Of a stretch of DNA of 64,000 bases, positions 10,555 through 21,623 are shown piece after piece. Below the pieces are notes generated by a model that ran no database searches, was not told the DNA's origin, and saw nothing but the letters and a program-made list of their open reading frames with translations. The first letter of the stretch is position 1. The number at the start of each line of letters is the position of its first letter. The DNA is from Leptidea sinapis (taxonomy: Eukaryota > Arthropoda > Insecta > Lepidoptera > Pieridae). The stretch lies in NCBI RefSeq assembly GCF_905404315.1, contig NC_066273.1, positions 14,198,001-14,262,000 of the forward strand, read 5' to 3'. The translations under genes and the position numbers were made by a program.

Positions 10555-13500
10555 ATTAGCTAATATTAAAATCTAGCTGTTACTTGTTACTATTAACACT
10601 AATGGCGAAAATACTAGCTTATACTTTATTATTTCATCACACTAAATATTAGATGACGGATACAAGAAAGAAAATGTAGCAAACAGCGATTAGAACTTCT
10701 CGAAAGACGTTTAGTGTTGACTCGTGAAACGTTCACCTTTCGGAAACAAACGCATCTATAGACGAATATCCGGTAGAATGTTTTTAAATTTTAGGAGGGA
10801 AATTTTAAAAGAGGTTTAATATTTTGTTTTTTACTAAATATGCATAACACCGAAAGTAATATTTCTGTAAAAATAATAATTCGCACAATTTTGTTAGAAA
10901 AAGCTTAAAAATTTTCATTTGAAAATACCAAATTTTAGTGACCATAAACTAAGAAATGTCTGCACATAGACAAAATGTTTATATTTGCCGGAAATGAGTG
11001 TCGCAATGAATCATCATAGGTTATCTGGCGCATTTTATTTTGTCTATGAATTATGATTTTGACATCAGTCTAAACTCTAACAGCCAATCAAATGTTGAAC
11101 AGTGGTGCATTAGTTTGTAAAAAAAGTAAGAAAACATTTTACATAAAAACTTAGACTGATAAGCTTAGAATATTAACAGAAGAAGAATCGGTAACTTAAT
11201 TACAAATAAAAAGGAAAAATCGTATACAACTTAAATGTTTGTGACAATTTCAATTTTGCGACAAATAAAAAGATCTGTCATGTTACCGGTTGGCGATTAA
11301 CTTCCTAATAGTATTTTTGTGATTTTATTGTTTTCAAACATATTTAATGTGATATACGGATTAAAAAATGTTATAAGAGTTAACACCATGATTGGGTGAT
11401 TTGTGGATAACTCCTGAATTCTTATCGTACGTTTTTATGTACGCTTTTACGCGTACGTACGTTTCACCTAACGGTTTCAATAAACTATGCAACAAGCTCG
11501 TCTCAAATAAATTTTATATGATAAATTTGTTCTAAAAGTATAAATATTTCATCCATAGTCACCCATTTTTAGTAAATTTATCGTAAACAAAATAAACGAA
11601 ACTTATAAAAGTGACAACAAGAATATTGCTGCCATTATATAGATGTGGTTTAATCAAGTTGTAAGGTTATGCTTTTGTTTATATTATGTTTTTAATAAAT
11701 TTTATTCTTATAATATTATACAGTAGATATTTATTGGAGTTTACTCCTTAGGAATCGATTTTCATATAAGGCGCCCGATATGAGAAAAATATGGAGAGTA
11801 AAACCTAATCATCAAATGGCATAGTAAAATTTTTGGTGCGCATCATTTCTCGCACACCTTTCACTTTCTTGTATTTTGAAGCTTTATTATATTATTTAAA
11901 TTTATTTATTTTTATAGTTTCATAAAATTATGTGAAAATTCTATAAATTATGGAAGAAAGTGGTGTAAATAATAGTGCCGGAATATCTGAGGGTACTAAG
12001 TAACTTACAATTCATTATTAATATGACATGTATTGTATAGATAAACATGTGAGCTTTGTATTTACTATATATTGAATTATCAATATAGTTCATACAAATT
12101 TATATGAGCTATGCACATAATCAAATGTTTAATTTAATATGGAGAGTATATATAGAGCATTTCACGCCAAATAGACAATTCTTAACCTAACCTATATTTT
12201 TTTTAAATATCTATAATTTTTTTTAAGTTATTATGATTTATTTTCTATTCACTATTTTTGTAGTTTCAGGTATGATAATTAATGATTCGATAATATAATT
12301 ATAATGATGTAATCATGTAAGATCTACTTAAATCTAAAATATTTCATACATAATGTTTCGCCGAATAGACGTTAAAAATGTAAATAAAATAAAAATATAT
12401 AACATATTCTTTAAGAAATTTCATTAATGTGTTTATTTACCCTTACATATGATGTCGATCTTTTTTTATTAATACGCTTTTATTAGCTTCTGCTGTATGT
12501 TTGTTTGTAACCGACTGCATTGGACTTGATTGATTGATTAGTACCTGTTCAAAGACAATCGTTCTTGAGGAGTATACTCCATTCGTGCGTCGGAGCAGAC
12601 ATACACACTTTTTACAACGGTATTTTTGTATGAAGTAAGGAAATTATAACAACTTTTAGGGGAATGCAAATAATTTTTAATGAAATAATAATATACTATT
12701 TCAGATAGATTTCCGTTAGATCCAATAGTAAACAATATATATGTGTGTGTAGACCAGAGTATACAGGACACTTTTATTGTAATATTTTTTCTATTTCACA
12801 GAAATTAGGTAGGTAGATAAGACTAAAGTAAAAAAATATTCCTATTAATTTAAAGGTATTTTATTATTATAGACATGCATACAAATAAATCCTTTTATTT
12901 CATCACTTTCAAACCAATATACTTTAGGTTACTATACGGAATTCAGATAAAAAAAACAACATGGCACGTAACCAAAAATCTTGACGACATTGCTATAAAA
13001 TTTCTATCATACGTCAGTAAAGAAGTTTCACTTATAAAAAAAAGGGATAATTTAGACAGGAATAACAGATTTATGGATACCAAGTATACAGGTATCCCAA
13101 AGTTATGGGACATGAAGGGAAAGTACCTTAAATATCGAAGATAGGCTATTTTACTGAAAGAAGACTTTATGTTATTTTTAAAAGTTAGTACTTCTGAATT
13201 CAAAGATTTTCTAAAAATTACTTGCCTCGTCTGGGAATCGAACCGACTGAAATGTAAAAAAATAAAACACCCCTACTTTTATAATGCCAATCGAAAGAAT
13301 GGCCAAAAACTAATAACTCTTCGGGTTCGGGTCTTTTTGCCTCGCGAAACGCGTGGTTGTAGAATGCCAGAAGTCAATATGATGCGGGTGGAATTTCGCA
13401 ATTTGACGTTATGTGCGATGGTGAAACTCGGCTGTTGGTGACAACTCGAACAATACTCTGAGCATACCCCGTGATATGCAGATTATGCGGTAGACGATGG

Positions 13501-14302
13501 AGAGGGAACCCACATAATAATACATTATTTTCTTACTATTTTACAATATCAAAACATAATAACAACGGTTAATATGTGGGTTAATATAAATCATTTGATC
13601 GAAGTCATTCACATTTAAAAAAATAAATATTCTCAATTTTTATATTATAATATCTCTGAGGTCTTTCGATATTCAATTAGCATATAAGAAAGGAATATAA
13701 AATTCGGCTATTGTGAAATATAGACCATCCTCAATGTAATTTTTGCAAAAGAATCAAAAACGATTGAATAGGCTTTGCCTTTGCGTTGATACAATCTCTG
13801 ATGAGGCTGTATTGTACATGACTCTTACTTTACCCAGAGAGGAAAAGTTGATAATGAAAAAGACATCTTAAGGCTAAATGCGCATACTGTGCAGTGCGAA
13901 AGAAGACATACAAACTACATCTTTTCTACATCAGACAAAATACATCTTGACAATTGACAGTGGACGTATGACAATTGACATAAAGAGAATAAAAATATTC
14001 CTTGGGTAGTTTCGTGGTGCTTAAATTTATATTTCGAAAAGTTAGTTTCTAACTGCTAAACCTTATTATATTTAGTGATTAGTAGAAAATATTATTAATT
14101 ATAATGTTATAAAGAAATCCTCTTAATTATAACTTTTAACTACAGGTAGTTTTAACTACTGTTTGCCGGTGAATAGATAATTAAATTTATATCATTTAGG
14201 TTATAAGATATTTCCTATCTTGTACACGTATGCAGTATTTTTGGTATATCTTAACGATTAATGGAGAGGACGTGAAAGTGAGAAGATAATTAAAATATAA
14301 CA
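10555..14302. other. intergenic region between Rox8-like and ZnT7-like genes
   Basis: The two genes diverge, so both promoters probably lie in this 3.7-kb interval. I see no confident TATA/initiator pair. Around 11430-11470 the sequence repeats CGTACG-type words. A possible LINE relic is at 13210-13510. Otherwise it is plain AT-rich DNA without a supportable gene. Confidence 0.5.
13210..13510 (-). repeat. possible LINE relic
   Basis: A GC-richer block with TGCGGGTGGAATTTCGCAAT and GAGCATACCCCGTGATATGC resembles the degraded C-terminal reverse transcriptase region seen elsewhere in this window (compare CCCCGTGATAAATGC at about 2138). No continuous frame remains. The call rests only on word-level similarity. 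Confidence 0.35.
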
Positions 14303-14492
14303 ATGTTACCATTAATACAAAAGGACACGCGGGCCTCCCGTGGCCGTCTTACCGGGCTCAAAGAGAAATTGAACAACTGGTTTCGATTAATTTACTCTGA
14401 CAAAAATTCAAGAAATTTATTTATGTTTCTATTATTAAATTTATCATTTGCATTCGTTGAGTTATTTTATGGTGTTTGGACAAATAGTTTGG
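14303..14492 (+). CDS. ZnT86D: zinc transporter ZnT7-like (SLC30A7), exon 1
   Basis: Starts at ATG 14303 (context ACAATG) and ends at donor TTGG|GTAAGT, splitting the codon of Gly64 (phase 1). It encodes the cytosolic N-terminus (MLPLIQKDT...) and the first membrane span (LFMFLLLNLSFAFVELFYG). The near identity of SRNLFxFLxLNLSFAFVEL with the vertebrate ZnT7 family makes the assignment clear. Cation diffusion facilitators exchange cytosolic Zn2+ for H+ into an organelle; ZnT7 proteins act in the early secretory pathway and Golgi. The full CDS is 14303-14492, 15394-15611, 18161-18790 (345 aa). The symbol is given by inferred orthology to the Drosophila gene. Confidence 0.92.
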
Positions 14493-15393
14493 GTAAGTGT
14501 CATTTAGTTTTTAAGTATATTTGCAAATTAGGTTCTCAAGGAATCTTATTATGTTGTCACAGCTGTTATCAAACAACTCATTATTTTTTAGAGATTTCCA
14601 ATTAATATTTTTAGTAAACAAATACACTTATTTTGTAAAATTTATTAGTAATAGTAATCCATCTACTATACTAGAGACTAGATAATAATGTAATACTTAA
14701 TTTTCATGCTATTGCACTTACTGCAAATCACTAATTTACAACGTTTATTAAGGTTTATTATGTTACGATGATTATTATAGATGTAAGACAGAAACATTCA
14801 AATTCCAACAAACTTTATTCACTGTAAAACTTTGTAAGTTATTTAGTGCAAGTCAGGTTGAAGTAAAAAAGTTTGAAAAATAGCATTCAGGTGAGTATAA
14901 CAATAACTATAGAAACATTAGTCCCAACTATCTTTATCATTCAAATAAATTTTCATATTATAAATATAGGCCTTAGATGTTAATTTATTTATTACAATAC
15001 ATTTAATTTTTATGTGGCAAGATTTTAATATCATTTGGGAGATTATAAAATATGACACACTTTAAAAGATTTAGCAATTTTATGGAGCCTAGTAGATGGA
15101 ATTGCGAGTTTGTTTGTTTTGAGTATTGGACATCACTATTCTTTTTAAATTGGCTAATATGTTTATAAGAGTACAGGAGGTTCTTCTGTATGTACTGGCA
15201 GTGTATTGTCATAATATTCATTTCACTAAACTTCTTTCTCTATGAATCCCCTGAACACAGTTTATAGAAACAGGAAACACAGGTATGTTTGTGAGAGGAT
15301 TGAAATGGGGCTCCCAGATGAAAGGCAACTGCACTAACCTATGTTAAACCAAAACTCAACGTAGCCAGTCTATTAAATTGGCAACATTTTCAG
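14493..15393 (+). other. ZnT7-like intron 1
   Basis: GTAAGT donor at 14493 and TTTTCAG acceptor ending at 15393. It is AT-rich with no recognisable exon or element. Confidence 0.8.
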
Positions 15394-15611
15394 GTTTAAT
15401 CTCAGATGCATTCCACATGTTCTTCGATTGTACCGGACTGGTTGCCGGCTTAGCAGCATCATTGATATCAAAATGGAGAGCAAATGAGCGCTACTCATAT
15501 GGCTATGCAAGGGCTGAGGTTCTAGCTGGCTTTGTTAATGGATTATTTTTATTATTTATTGCATTTTTCATCATGAGTGAAGCAGTAGAGAGAGCTATTG
15601 AACCACCAGAG
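15394..15611 (+). CDS. ZnT86D: zinc transporter ZnT7-like, exon 2
   Basis: 218 nt between acceptor TTTTCAG and donor GAG|GTAACC. It completes Gly64 and encodes residues 64-136. It contains transmembrane segment 2 with the zinc-site HxxxD signature (H71-M-F-F-D75, in SDAFHMFFDC), then the conserved SYGYARAEVLAGFVNGLFLL stretch and membrane span 3. The exon ends after EPPE, where vertebrate ZnT7 has the equivalent APPDV. The 3' phase is 0, joining to VKHERLLLVS of exon 3. Confidence 0.93.
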
Positions 15612-15764
15612 GTAACCGTCTTTATTTTAAATTGCTTAATACCAAAATTTTGTTTCAGTAATATGCAGTATACAATAGTTATATTGTTTATAGTGTGTAA
15701 TGAGGTGTGTGTTGATGAGGTTAATTAAAAAACTCATTCTGTTATCATTTTGCTTCAAAGTTAA

Positions 15765-15840
15765 TGTTTACACCTACCTGGTACAAACCTGGTATCTCTA
15801 GCTCAGTAGGCAGGGTCACTAACCACTATGGGCTATGTGA
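15765..15840 (-). repeat. tRNA-derived SINE (family S) head, relic
   Basis: The reverse complement gives CATAGTGGTTAGTGACCCTG ... TGAGCTAGAGATACCAGGTT ... GTAGGTGTAAA, matching the head of the SINE at 36331. The B box is destroyed. Confidence 0.5.
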
Positions 15841-16839
15841 GCCCAGTGATCCGGTCTCTATTTATCTGGCAAATTGAGTTTGGATTTGTGTATATTAATG
15901 GATGCCTCCATGAAATTAAAAAAAAAAAAAATATCTTACAAATATTATCTATATATATAAGAGATTTCCACGTACATAGTCACTCATCACAATATCTCTG
16001 GAACCAATAGCTATGTATGTGGTGGGATCAGCACTACCTTATGTGCCACCAGTTTCAAGCCTGTACACCTTTAATCTCCTGTCTGCTGCCGTTGCCATAT
16101 GTCAATAGCATGAGACCACCGTTTATTATGATGTTATAATGTTAGCACACAAGACATTAATTCATTAAAACAGTCACGGCCTTTAGTCTTCGTATTGTTA
16201 AAAGCTGTCATGTAAACGCAAGCAACATCAACTTGCAGGGGGACACCTTAAACTGACAGTTTTAAGTAACTAAAAATCTTCATTTCAACTCTGTCATTGA
16301 ATGTTTTACAACAAGTAAAGTGATTTATCAAACTTTTCTTTTCTCAAAACAATTGTAGTTTCCAGCCTGCATGCAGGTAAAATATATGTGTAGTCAACAG
16401 CATGAAGTATATGCGAGTGCCCAAAACAAATACATATTTTTTTCTTCCAGCCACATTGATTTTTTTATAATTTCATAATTAACTTACATCTTAGAGACTT
16501 ATAATGAGCCAATAAAAGTAGCAAAACTGAATTTAATTGGTATTGGTGTAAATATTTATTTATGTAATATTTTTACACATAAATTAGGTACGGAATAGGA
16601 TACGGAACTAACAGCTACTACTAATGGAACTTCTCAATTGGAACTTAAATAAACCCGTTATGGAGACGACTGTTTGATTCTCGGCCGCCACATACCAATA
16701 TGTTATCACATTATTTATATGTATGTATGTTACAAGATAGTATGGGCTTGTTTGCTTGATTGCCCTCGTCTCCCATAACAAAAACTATCGAAGAACTAAA
16801 TGTTAATGACTTATAAAATCTGAGTTTTGTTCAATGAAG

Positions 16840-17090
16840 TGGTTATGTTAGCACTGATAACTGGCTTTGAGAAAACTGGTCATCTCTGGTCTGGCGAACC
16901 CCAGTTTCTGCTCAAACCATTTGACAGGTGTGGAATTATTCGGACGCGGCACAAATTAGGACATCATCCCCCCATCTGGATGTGTGGAGTTCCTATAGTA
17001 CGGTTGTCAAGGAACCTACTTGTGCGTACAGCCAAGCTGTGGAATGAGCTTCCTTGTGCGGCGATTGTGACCCTTACGCTCGTTGATCAT
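16840..17090 (+). repeat. LINE 3'-end relic (same family as 1795-2790)
   Basis: Contains CATCTCTGGTCTGGCGAACC (HLWSGEPQ), TTTGACAGGTG, CATCTGGATG and AAGCTGTGGAATGAGCTTCC (KLWNELP). These are the same peptide and DNA landmarks as in the minus-strand fragment at 1.8-2.8 kb. It is internally deleted and out of frame. Confidence 0.65.
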
Positions 17091-18160
17091 ATCTTCTATT
17101 GATTTAGATCAATGCATTACAATCACGCAGAAGTTCTGCCGAATGTCGTTTGAAATGTTGTATCATTACCTAATCACCAAAAAAACTATCTCATAGTTGC
17201 TGGTATTACGGATGTAGAAACACTTAATTGAAATTTGTCACACAATTACATAATATTGTTATGTAAAAGTCTTATTTCGATTCTAATTGTGATTTTATTC
17301 ATGGAATAACGAATACTTTATAACAATAACTTTCTCTTGTGCAAGAATGTTGAGATAAATTATAGTATCGTATTGATTGTTGATCTTGTAAAATGTCCGA
17401 TAGTCACGTTCGCGGTATAACTCATTATAGTTACCCTTACTTAACTTTATTTTATTGCCTGGTATACTTTTTTGTTAGCCGTACCTTCATGATCGGACTT
17501 TACTTTAAGGCACGCGAGAATCTACAGTCCGCACTGACGAGTCCAAATTATTTTTAATACTTAAACATACCTATTACAATCTTCAATAATATTACGAGTC
17601 ATCAGATGTCCGAAACATGTTTAAAGGATCAATACTTTAATAGTATTTAATTTTATTGTAAAACCAGTTTGCGTTTTCTGTGCACTTTGTGCTCTGACGT
17701 CTCTCTCATTCGAGGAGCCAAATTAACTACGGTTTGCAATAAATTGATATTTTAACAATTTTTTTTCCAATTTATTTTGCATGCATCGCACTGAAAAAAA
17801 ATCTCATCATTGATATTCAATATGATATACTTTATGTAGATTGAAATTCTTAAGTTGCTTCTTAAGTAGTTCATTGATGTTTTAAGTGTTTTTTTAAACC
17901 GCATTCGCTCCACAAGCCGTTTTTATAGCTTGGTCGCTTAATGAGAATCATCTCTTATGATGAATATAATATTGTGAAGCAGGCAAAATAAAAATAGTAT
18001 TTAATCACAAATCACTTTATAAGACATTTAAAAATCTTACACCATTCCCTCTCCTCTACTCGCCTCACACTTTACAGCGCTACACTAGCGCCTCCTTTCC
18101 GACACCCGCTCCTTACTTCACTTTACTCGTTACAATAATAAAATTATTTTAAAATTCCAG

Positions 18161-18790
18161 GTAAAACACGAGCGATTACTTCTAGTATCAATATTGGGCT
18201 TTCTGGTGAACCTTGTTGGAATATACGCGTTCCATCACGGTCACGGGCATGGGCACGGTGGCCACGGGCACTCGCACGGTGGCCACGGTCACTCACACGG
18301 CGGCCACGGTCATTCGCACGACGAGAGTGAAGCGCCCACGGGCGCCGGTTCGGCGATCATGCGGGGAGTGTTCCTGCACGTGCTAGCCGATACACTTGGC
18401 TCGGTAGGAGTCATTATCTCTGCCATTTTGATGAGGATGTTCGGTTGGATGCGGGCTGACCCCATCTGTTCGCTCGCCATAGCGCTGCTGATCGCGGCAA
18501 GTGTGATACCCCTAGTGCGCGACTCTGCGGGTGTGCTAATGCAACGGACTCCATCGTCCATAGAGCGCGCACTGCCGAACCTGTTCAGCCGCGTGGTTGG
18601 GCTCGCCGGAGTGCACTCGGTTCAGGAGCCTCACTTCTGGACGCTGTGCAGTGACGTTCACGTCGGTGCGATAAAGTTGGAAGTGGCCAGGGAGGTGGAC
18701 CCCAGATATGTTACCGAGCAGGCGGCCAGGATATTCCGCGAGGCCGGTGTCAAGCATTTAACTGTGCAACTAGATTATTCCCTACTTTGA
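18161..18790 (+). CDS. ZnT86D: zinc transporter ZnT7-like, exon 3 (C-terminal half)
   Basis: Encodes residues 137-345 from acceptor ATTCCAG to TGA at 18788-18790. In order: transmembrane span 4 (LLLVSILGFLVNLVGIYAF), a histidine-rich cytosolic loop (residues 161-189), transmembrane span 5 with the second HxxxD zinc-site motif (H209-V-L-A-D213 in FLHVLADTLGS), span 6, and the cytosolic C-terminal domain with the family-typical HFWTLCSDVHVG. The His loop is encoded by three consecutive 21-bp units at 18257-18319. Both transport-site HxxxD motifs are intact and the frame is clean, so the gene should be functional. The exon is much more GC-rich than its flanks. Confidence 0.95.
   Translation, partial: VKHERLLLVSILGFLVNLVGIYAFHHGHGHGHGGHGHSHGGHGHSHGGHGHSHDESEAPTGAGSAIMRGVFLHVLADTLGSVGVIISAILMRMFGWMRADPICSLAIALLIAASVIPLVRDSAGVLMQRTPSSIERALPNLFSRVVGLAGVHSVQEPHFWTLCSDVHVGAIKLEVAREVDPRYVTEQAARIFREAGVKHLTVQLDYSLL
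18257..18319 (+). repeat. three 21-bp tandem units encoding GGHGHSH in the ZnT7 His loop
   Basis: Copies at 18257-18277, 18278-18298 and 18299-18319 all translate to GGHGHSH. They differ only at a few third-codon positions. Confidence 0.9.
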
Positions 18791-18824
18791 TAGTGACCAT
18801 TTTTTGTACATACTATGTATGTTA

Positions 18825-18990
18825 AGCTAGACACATCCGTATTCACAAAGAATTCATAGATTCGCTCTGACATTGACAGCTGTCAAATTGTCAAACCATT
18901 TTTTATGAATAGTCACATCCGTATTTATAAAAAATTCATAGGCTCGCTCTGACACTTACAGCTGTCAAATTAGTAATATTTTTTTTGTGA
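18825..18990 (+). repeat. two-copy tandem repeat downstream of ZnT7-like gene
   Basis: Two roughly 80-bp units each run CACATCCGTATT...AATTCATAG...TCGCTCTGACA...ACAGCTGTCAAATT. The first contains the palindrome GACAGCTGTC. It lies just after the stop codon, so it may be in the 3' UTR. Confidence 0.7.
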
Positions 18991-19639
18991 ATATGGACGA
19001 TAGTACATACAATTAAGATAATTTTCCAAAATTTTAAAATCAAATTGATTCGGCAGATGTAGAAAAAACGTTTCTACATGCAAAGCGAATTAATAATGAG
19101 TATTAATTGCTCTGTAAACTTGAAGGATACAAAATGCCTTACTGCACCTTAGAGCAATGAAGATCTAGTAAGCTCTGTAAATAATATCGATAGAATCTAT
19201 AGTATTGATGCTAGGATATCAGTGTTGTATTTGTCTTTTATTCGGTTGTTGAAACAAATTGTAAACTTATTACTGCAATGGATGTTGATATGTTGTTTTT
19301 TTTTCTGTCAAATATGAAGTTATATTATAATATTGTGATTTTAAAAACAATATAAAAAATTCATCACAAGGATAAATATGAATAACATGAATTGTGAATT
19401 TAAACAAAAACGTTATTGTAAAATTTAATGGTCAAGTTTAACTGCGGAAATTGATTTTTCATATGTGATATAATATACAAGTTTGTGAAACAGGTCACAA
19501 ATTAGTGTTTTAAATGGAATAACAACAAACGATTGAATGCATTGAGTTGATTTATTTAAAGTTTATAGCAATGCTATATCGCAATTATTATATCTATCTA
19601 GCCATAGTTAATTTATACGTCTAGATTAAATGTGCAACT

Positions 19640-19830
19640 GTGAACACGTCGAAAAAATAGCGACGAACTTTTAGCCTCTATTTTCAGCAACGCACGCACA
19701 CTAAGACAAAGTGACTGACATACCGCGAGTGTAAGACGTAGCTGTCATGCACACTACAGTAATAAACCTGACCTGTTGTTATAAATTGCCTAACAGCAAT
19801 AGGTTCTATTTAAACATATACATTAGCTAA
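19640..19830 (+). repeat. dispersed repeat family B, copy 1
   Basis: Shares, in order, AACTGTGAACACGTCGAAAA, GCAACGCACGCACAC, CGCGAGTGTAAGACGTAG, AAACCTGACCTGTT and CTAACAGCAATAGG with copies at 59965-60155 and 61800-61955. It is non-coding and of unknown class. Confidence 0.65.
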
Positions 19831-20019
19831 GATCATAAATTCGTTTATGGCATGGTAATTTTTTCAGGTGAGTTTTGTATCACTCTTTGTCGAGTTCTTC
19901 CTTTATTAAGGTCTATTTGGTCAAAGGTAGCTGCAATCTTTTATGTAGCTCCATTGAACTTCTCAGATTCTCAGCTAAGCTAAAGCCTATATCTATATGT
20001 GCAACGGCATTTTCTGCCG

Positions 20020-20112
20020 TCAGCCAGTAATGTAAATGCATTACTGTGTTTCTGTTTAATGGGCACCGTAGCTAGTAAATTTCTGTGCATATAAGACTCA
20101 ACATCTATAGTC
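20020..20112 (-). repeat. family A relic
   Basis: GCATTACTGTGTTTCTG ... GGCACCGTAGCTAGTAAATT ... AGACTCAACATCTATAG is the reverse complement of the central part of family A (compare 59085-59150). Confidence 0.5.
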
Positions 20113-20246
20113 TGACAACTGCGCGCGCGACCGTCCTACTAGGTGACAGACGGAGACGGGGTATAAAGGTGTAAGCGAAACGCGTGAGACGTGTTTTAGC
20201 AATTGAAAGGTAATTATTTAGCAAAATGATTTAAAGGGCACTTACC

Positions 20247-20378
20247 TGAAACTCCGTCTCGAAACACGACACTCCAACCGTTTTAAGTTTGGATACGCTG
20301 TTATTTGATCAGATTTTCACTGAGCACTTTGACACATTGCGTGGTGTTGTATTCAAAGCGCGGTCGAAACACAACTGA
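20247..20378 (-). promoter_or_regulatory. candidate initiator and 5' untranslated exon on minus strand
   Basis: On the minus strand an initiator-like TTCAGTTG lies near 20378. About 130 nt of mixed-composition sequence follow, then a perfect donor TTTCAG|GTAAGTG at 20247/20246. No downstream coding exon could be tied to it. The nearest minus-strand gene to the left is Rox8-like, beyond the opposite-strand ZnT7 gene. This is a suggestion only. Confidence 0.25.
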
Positions 20379-20991
20379 ACACAATCTCTGATTAATAGAT
20401 GCGTAGGCAGAGTTTTGCTTCCGACAATTTTTGAGCGTGATTGTGAGTCTAGTTACCTACAATAATTTCGGGCAACTCGTAGCTTAAATCTTTATTTTCC
20501 ATCTCTCAAAAACAATTTTTATTATAATCTTGGTTCTGTAATGAATGACACGAACGAATTTGCTGGTTACATGTTGTTATGAAAAATGTGACTTTATTTG
20601 CTAAAGACAATAAAAGCAACATATTTTGAAAAGATGCAGAAAATACCTGAATGTGCAAGATTTATAGTCTTCTAAGAATCTAAACATCTCTGTCAAATAG
20701 AATCACCTGGTTGTTAATTATTGTAAACTTTATTTTATTTTAAGGACAGATTTGACAATGAATGCACTTTATCTTCACAGGTGAGAACGTAACGCAAAAT
20801 TACGACTCACACTTAGCCGTTATTTGATGAGAGCAAGGGTAGCACACCTTGTCAGAGGTTGTCCGGTAATATCACGTAATGTTTTAAAGAGAAAAGTATA
20901 ATTTTTTTCGTCCATGTATTGCATGTCACATTACAGTCGGCTGCGGAGTAGGGGTGAAGTTGAGTCATTAATTTTAACTACTGCTTAAGTC

Positions 20992-21065
20992 AGATTGGCC
21001 AAGTGGCCTAAGGCGCAAAATTTGAGATGAGAGTGGGAAGCATGGGTTCGTACTTTACAAACGTT
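20992..21065 (+). repeat. tRNA-Leu-like relic
   Basis: GATTGGCCAAGTGGCCTAAGGCGC matches a tRNA-Leu D-arm region, and GGGTTCGTA stands where the T-arm would be. The anticodon arm does not fold and the T-arm is broken, so it is a tRNA pseudogene or SINE head. Confidence 0.4.
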
Positions 21066-21623
21066 TTTTTTATTACATTATAGTTTTATTCTATGTATGA
21101 GTAAAGCATATATAAATTTGTTTTTTTTTTTCGATTATTATGCTGATATTACTGTTATTTTGTGAAAAATTGCCGTTTGCCTGGTGTTTTAATAAAATCA
21201 CGCAATTTCTTATATTAATTAATTAATTCATATCACGGCGGTTTTCCATTAGAGTCATGTGCATGCGTGTACTACGAACTCTACTGGCGATACTCGAGCA
21301 TTGCCCACCTGCAATCAAACCGTTCCGCGTGTATGCAGCACGCGTGATAGGAAACATATATAAAACTAGCTGACCCGACAAACCTTGTTCTGTAGATAAT
21401 AAAAAAAATACTATTTTATAGGAATTTCCAAAAATATTTCAAAACATCAAAAATTATTTCGTAAAAATGCTCCCTGTTGTTATAATGAAATTGTTTCACA
21501 GCGGCACTGTCAAACCGTGTGTCACTAAATTCTCTCATTGAAAATATGTCTATACAAAACAAATATTGAAAATTAGGAGTCCATCGCGTACAAACAACGT
21601 GACACGTAATTTATATATATATA

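Larger units (their letters stand above)
15612..18160 (+). other. ZnT7-like intron 2 with repeat relics
   Basis: A 2.5-kb intron with GTAACC donor and ATTCCAG acceptor. It holds a reversed SINE-S relic (about 15765-15840) and a sense-oriented LINE 3'-end relic (16840-17090). No exon between 15612 and 18160 is needed, because exons 2 and 3 join in frame. Confidence 0.75.
18991..21621. other. non-coding interval downstream of ZnT7-like gene
   Basis: No protein-coding exon is recognised. It contains repeat family B copy 1 (19640-19830), a reversed family A relic (about 20020-20110), a possible minus-strand 5' exon (20247-20378), a tRNA-Leu-like relic near 20992-21065 and an 'AGCTGACCC' repeat relic near 21365. 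Confidence 0.5.

Noticed and set aside
12875..13203. Open frames on both strands near 13 kb
   Set aside because: Low-complexity K/F/Y/I composition expected from AT-rich DNA and no domain; treated as chance.
18310..18757. Minus-strand open frames opposite ZnT7 exon 3
   Set aside because: They are shadows of a GC-rich coding exon with no domain of their own.
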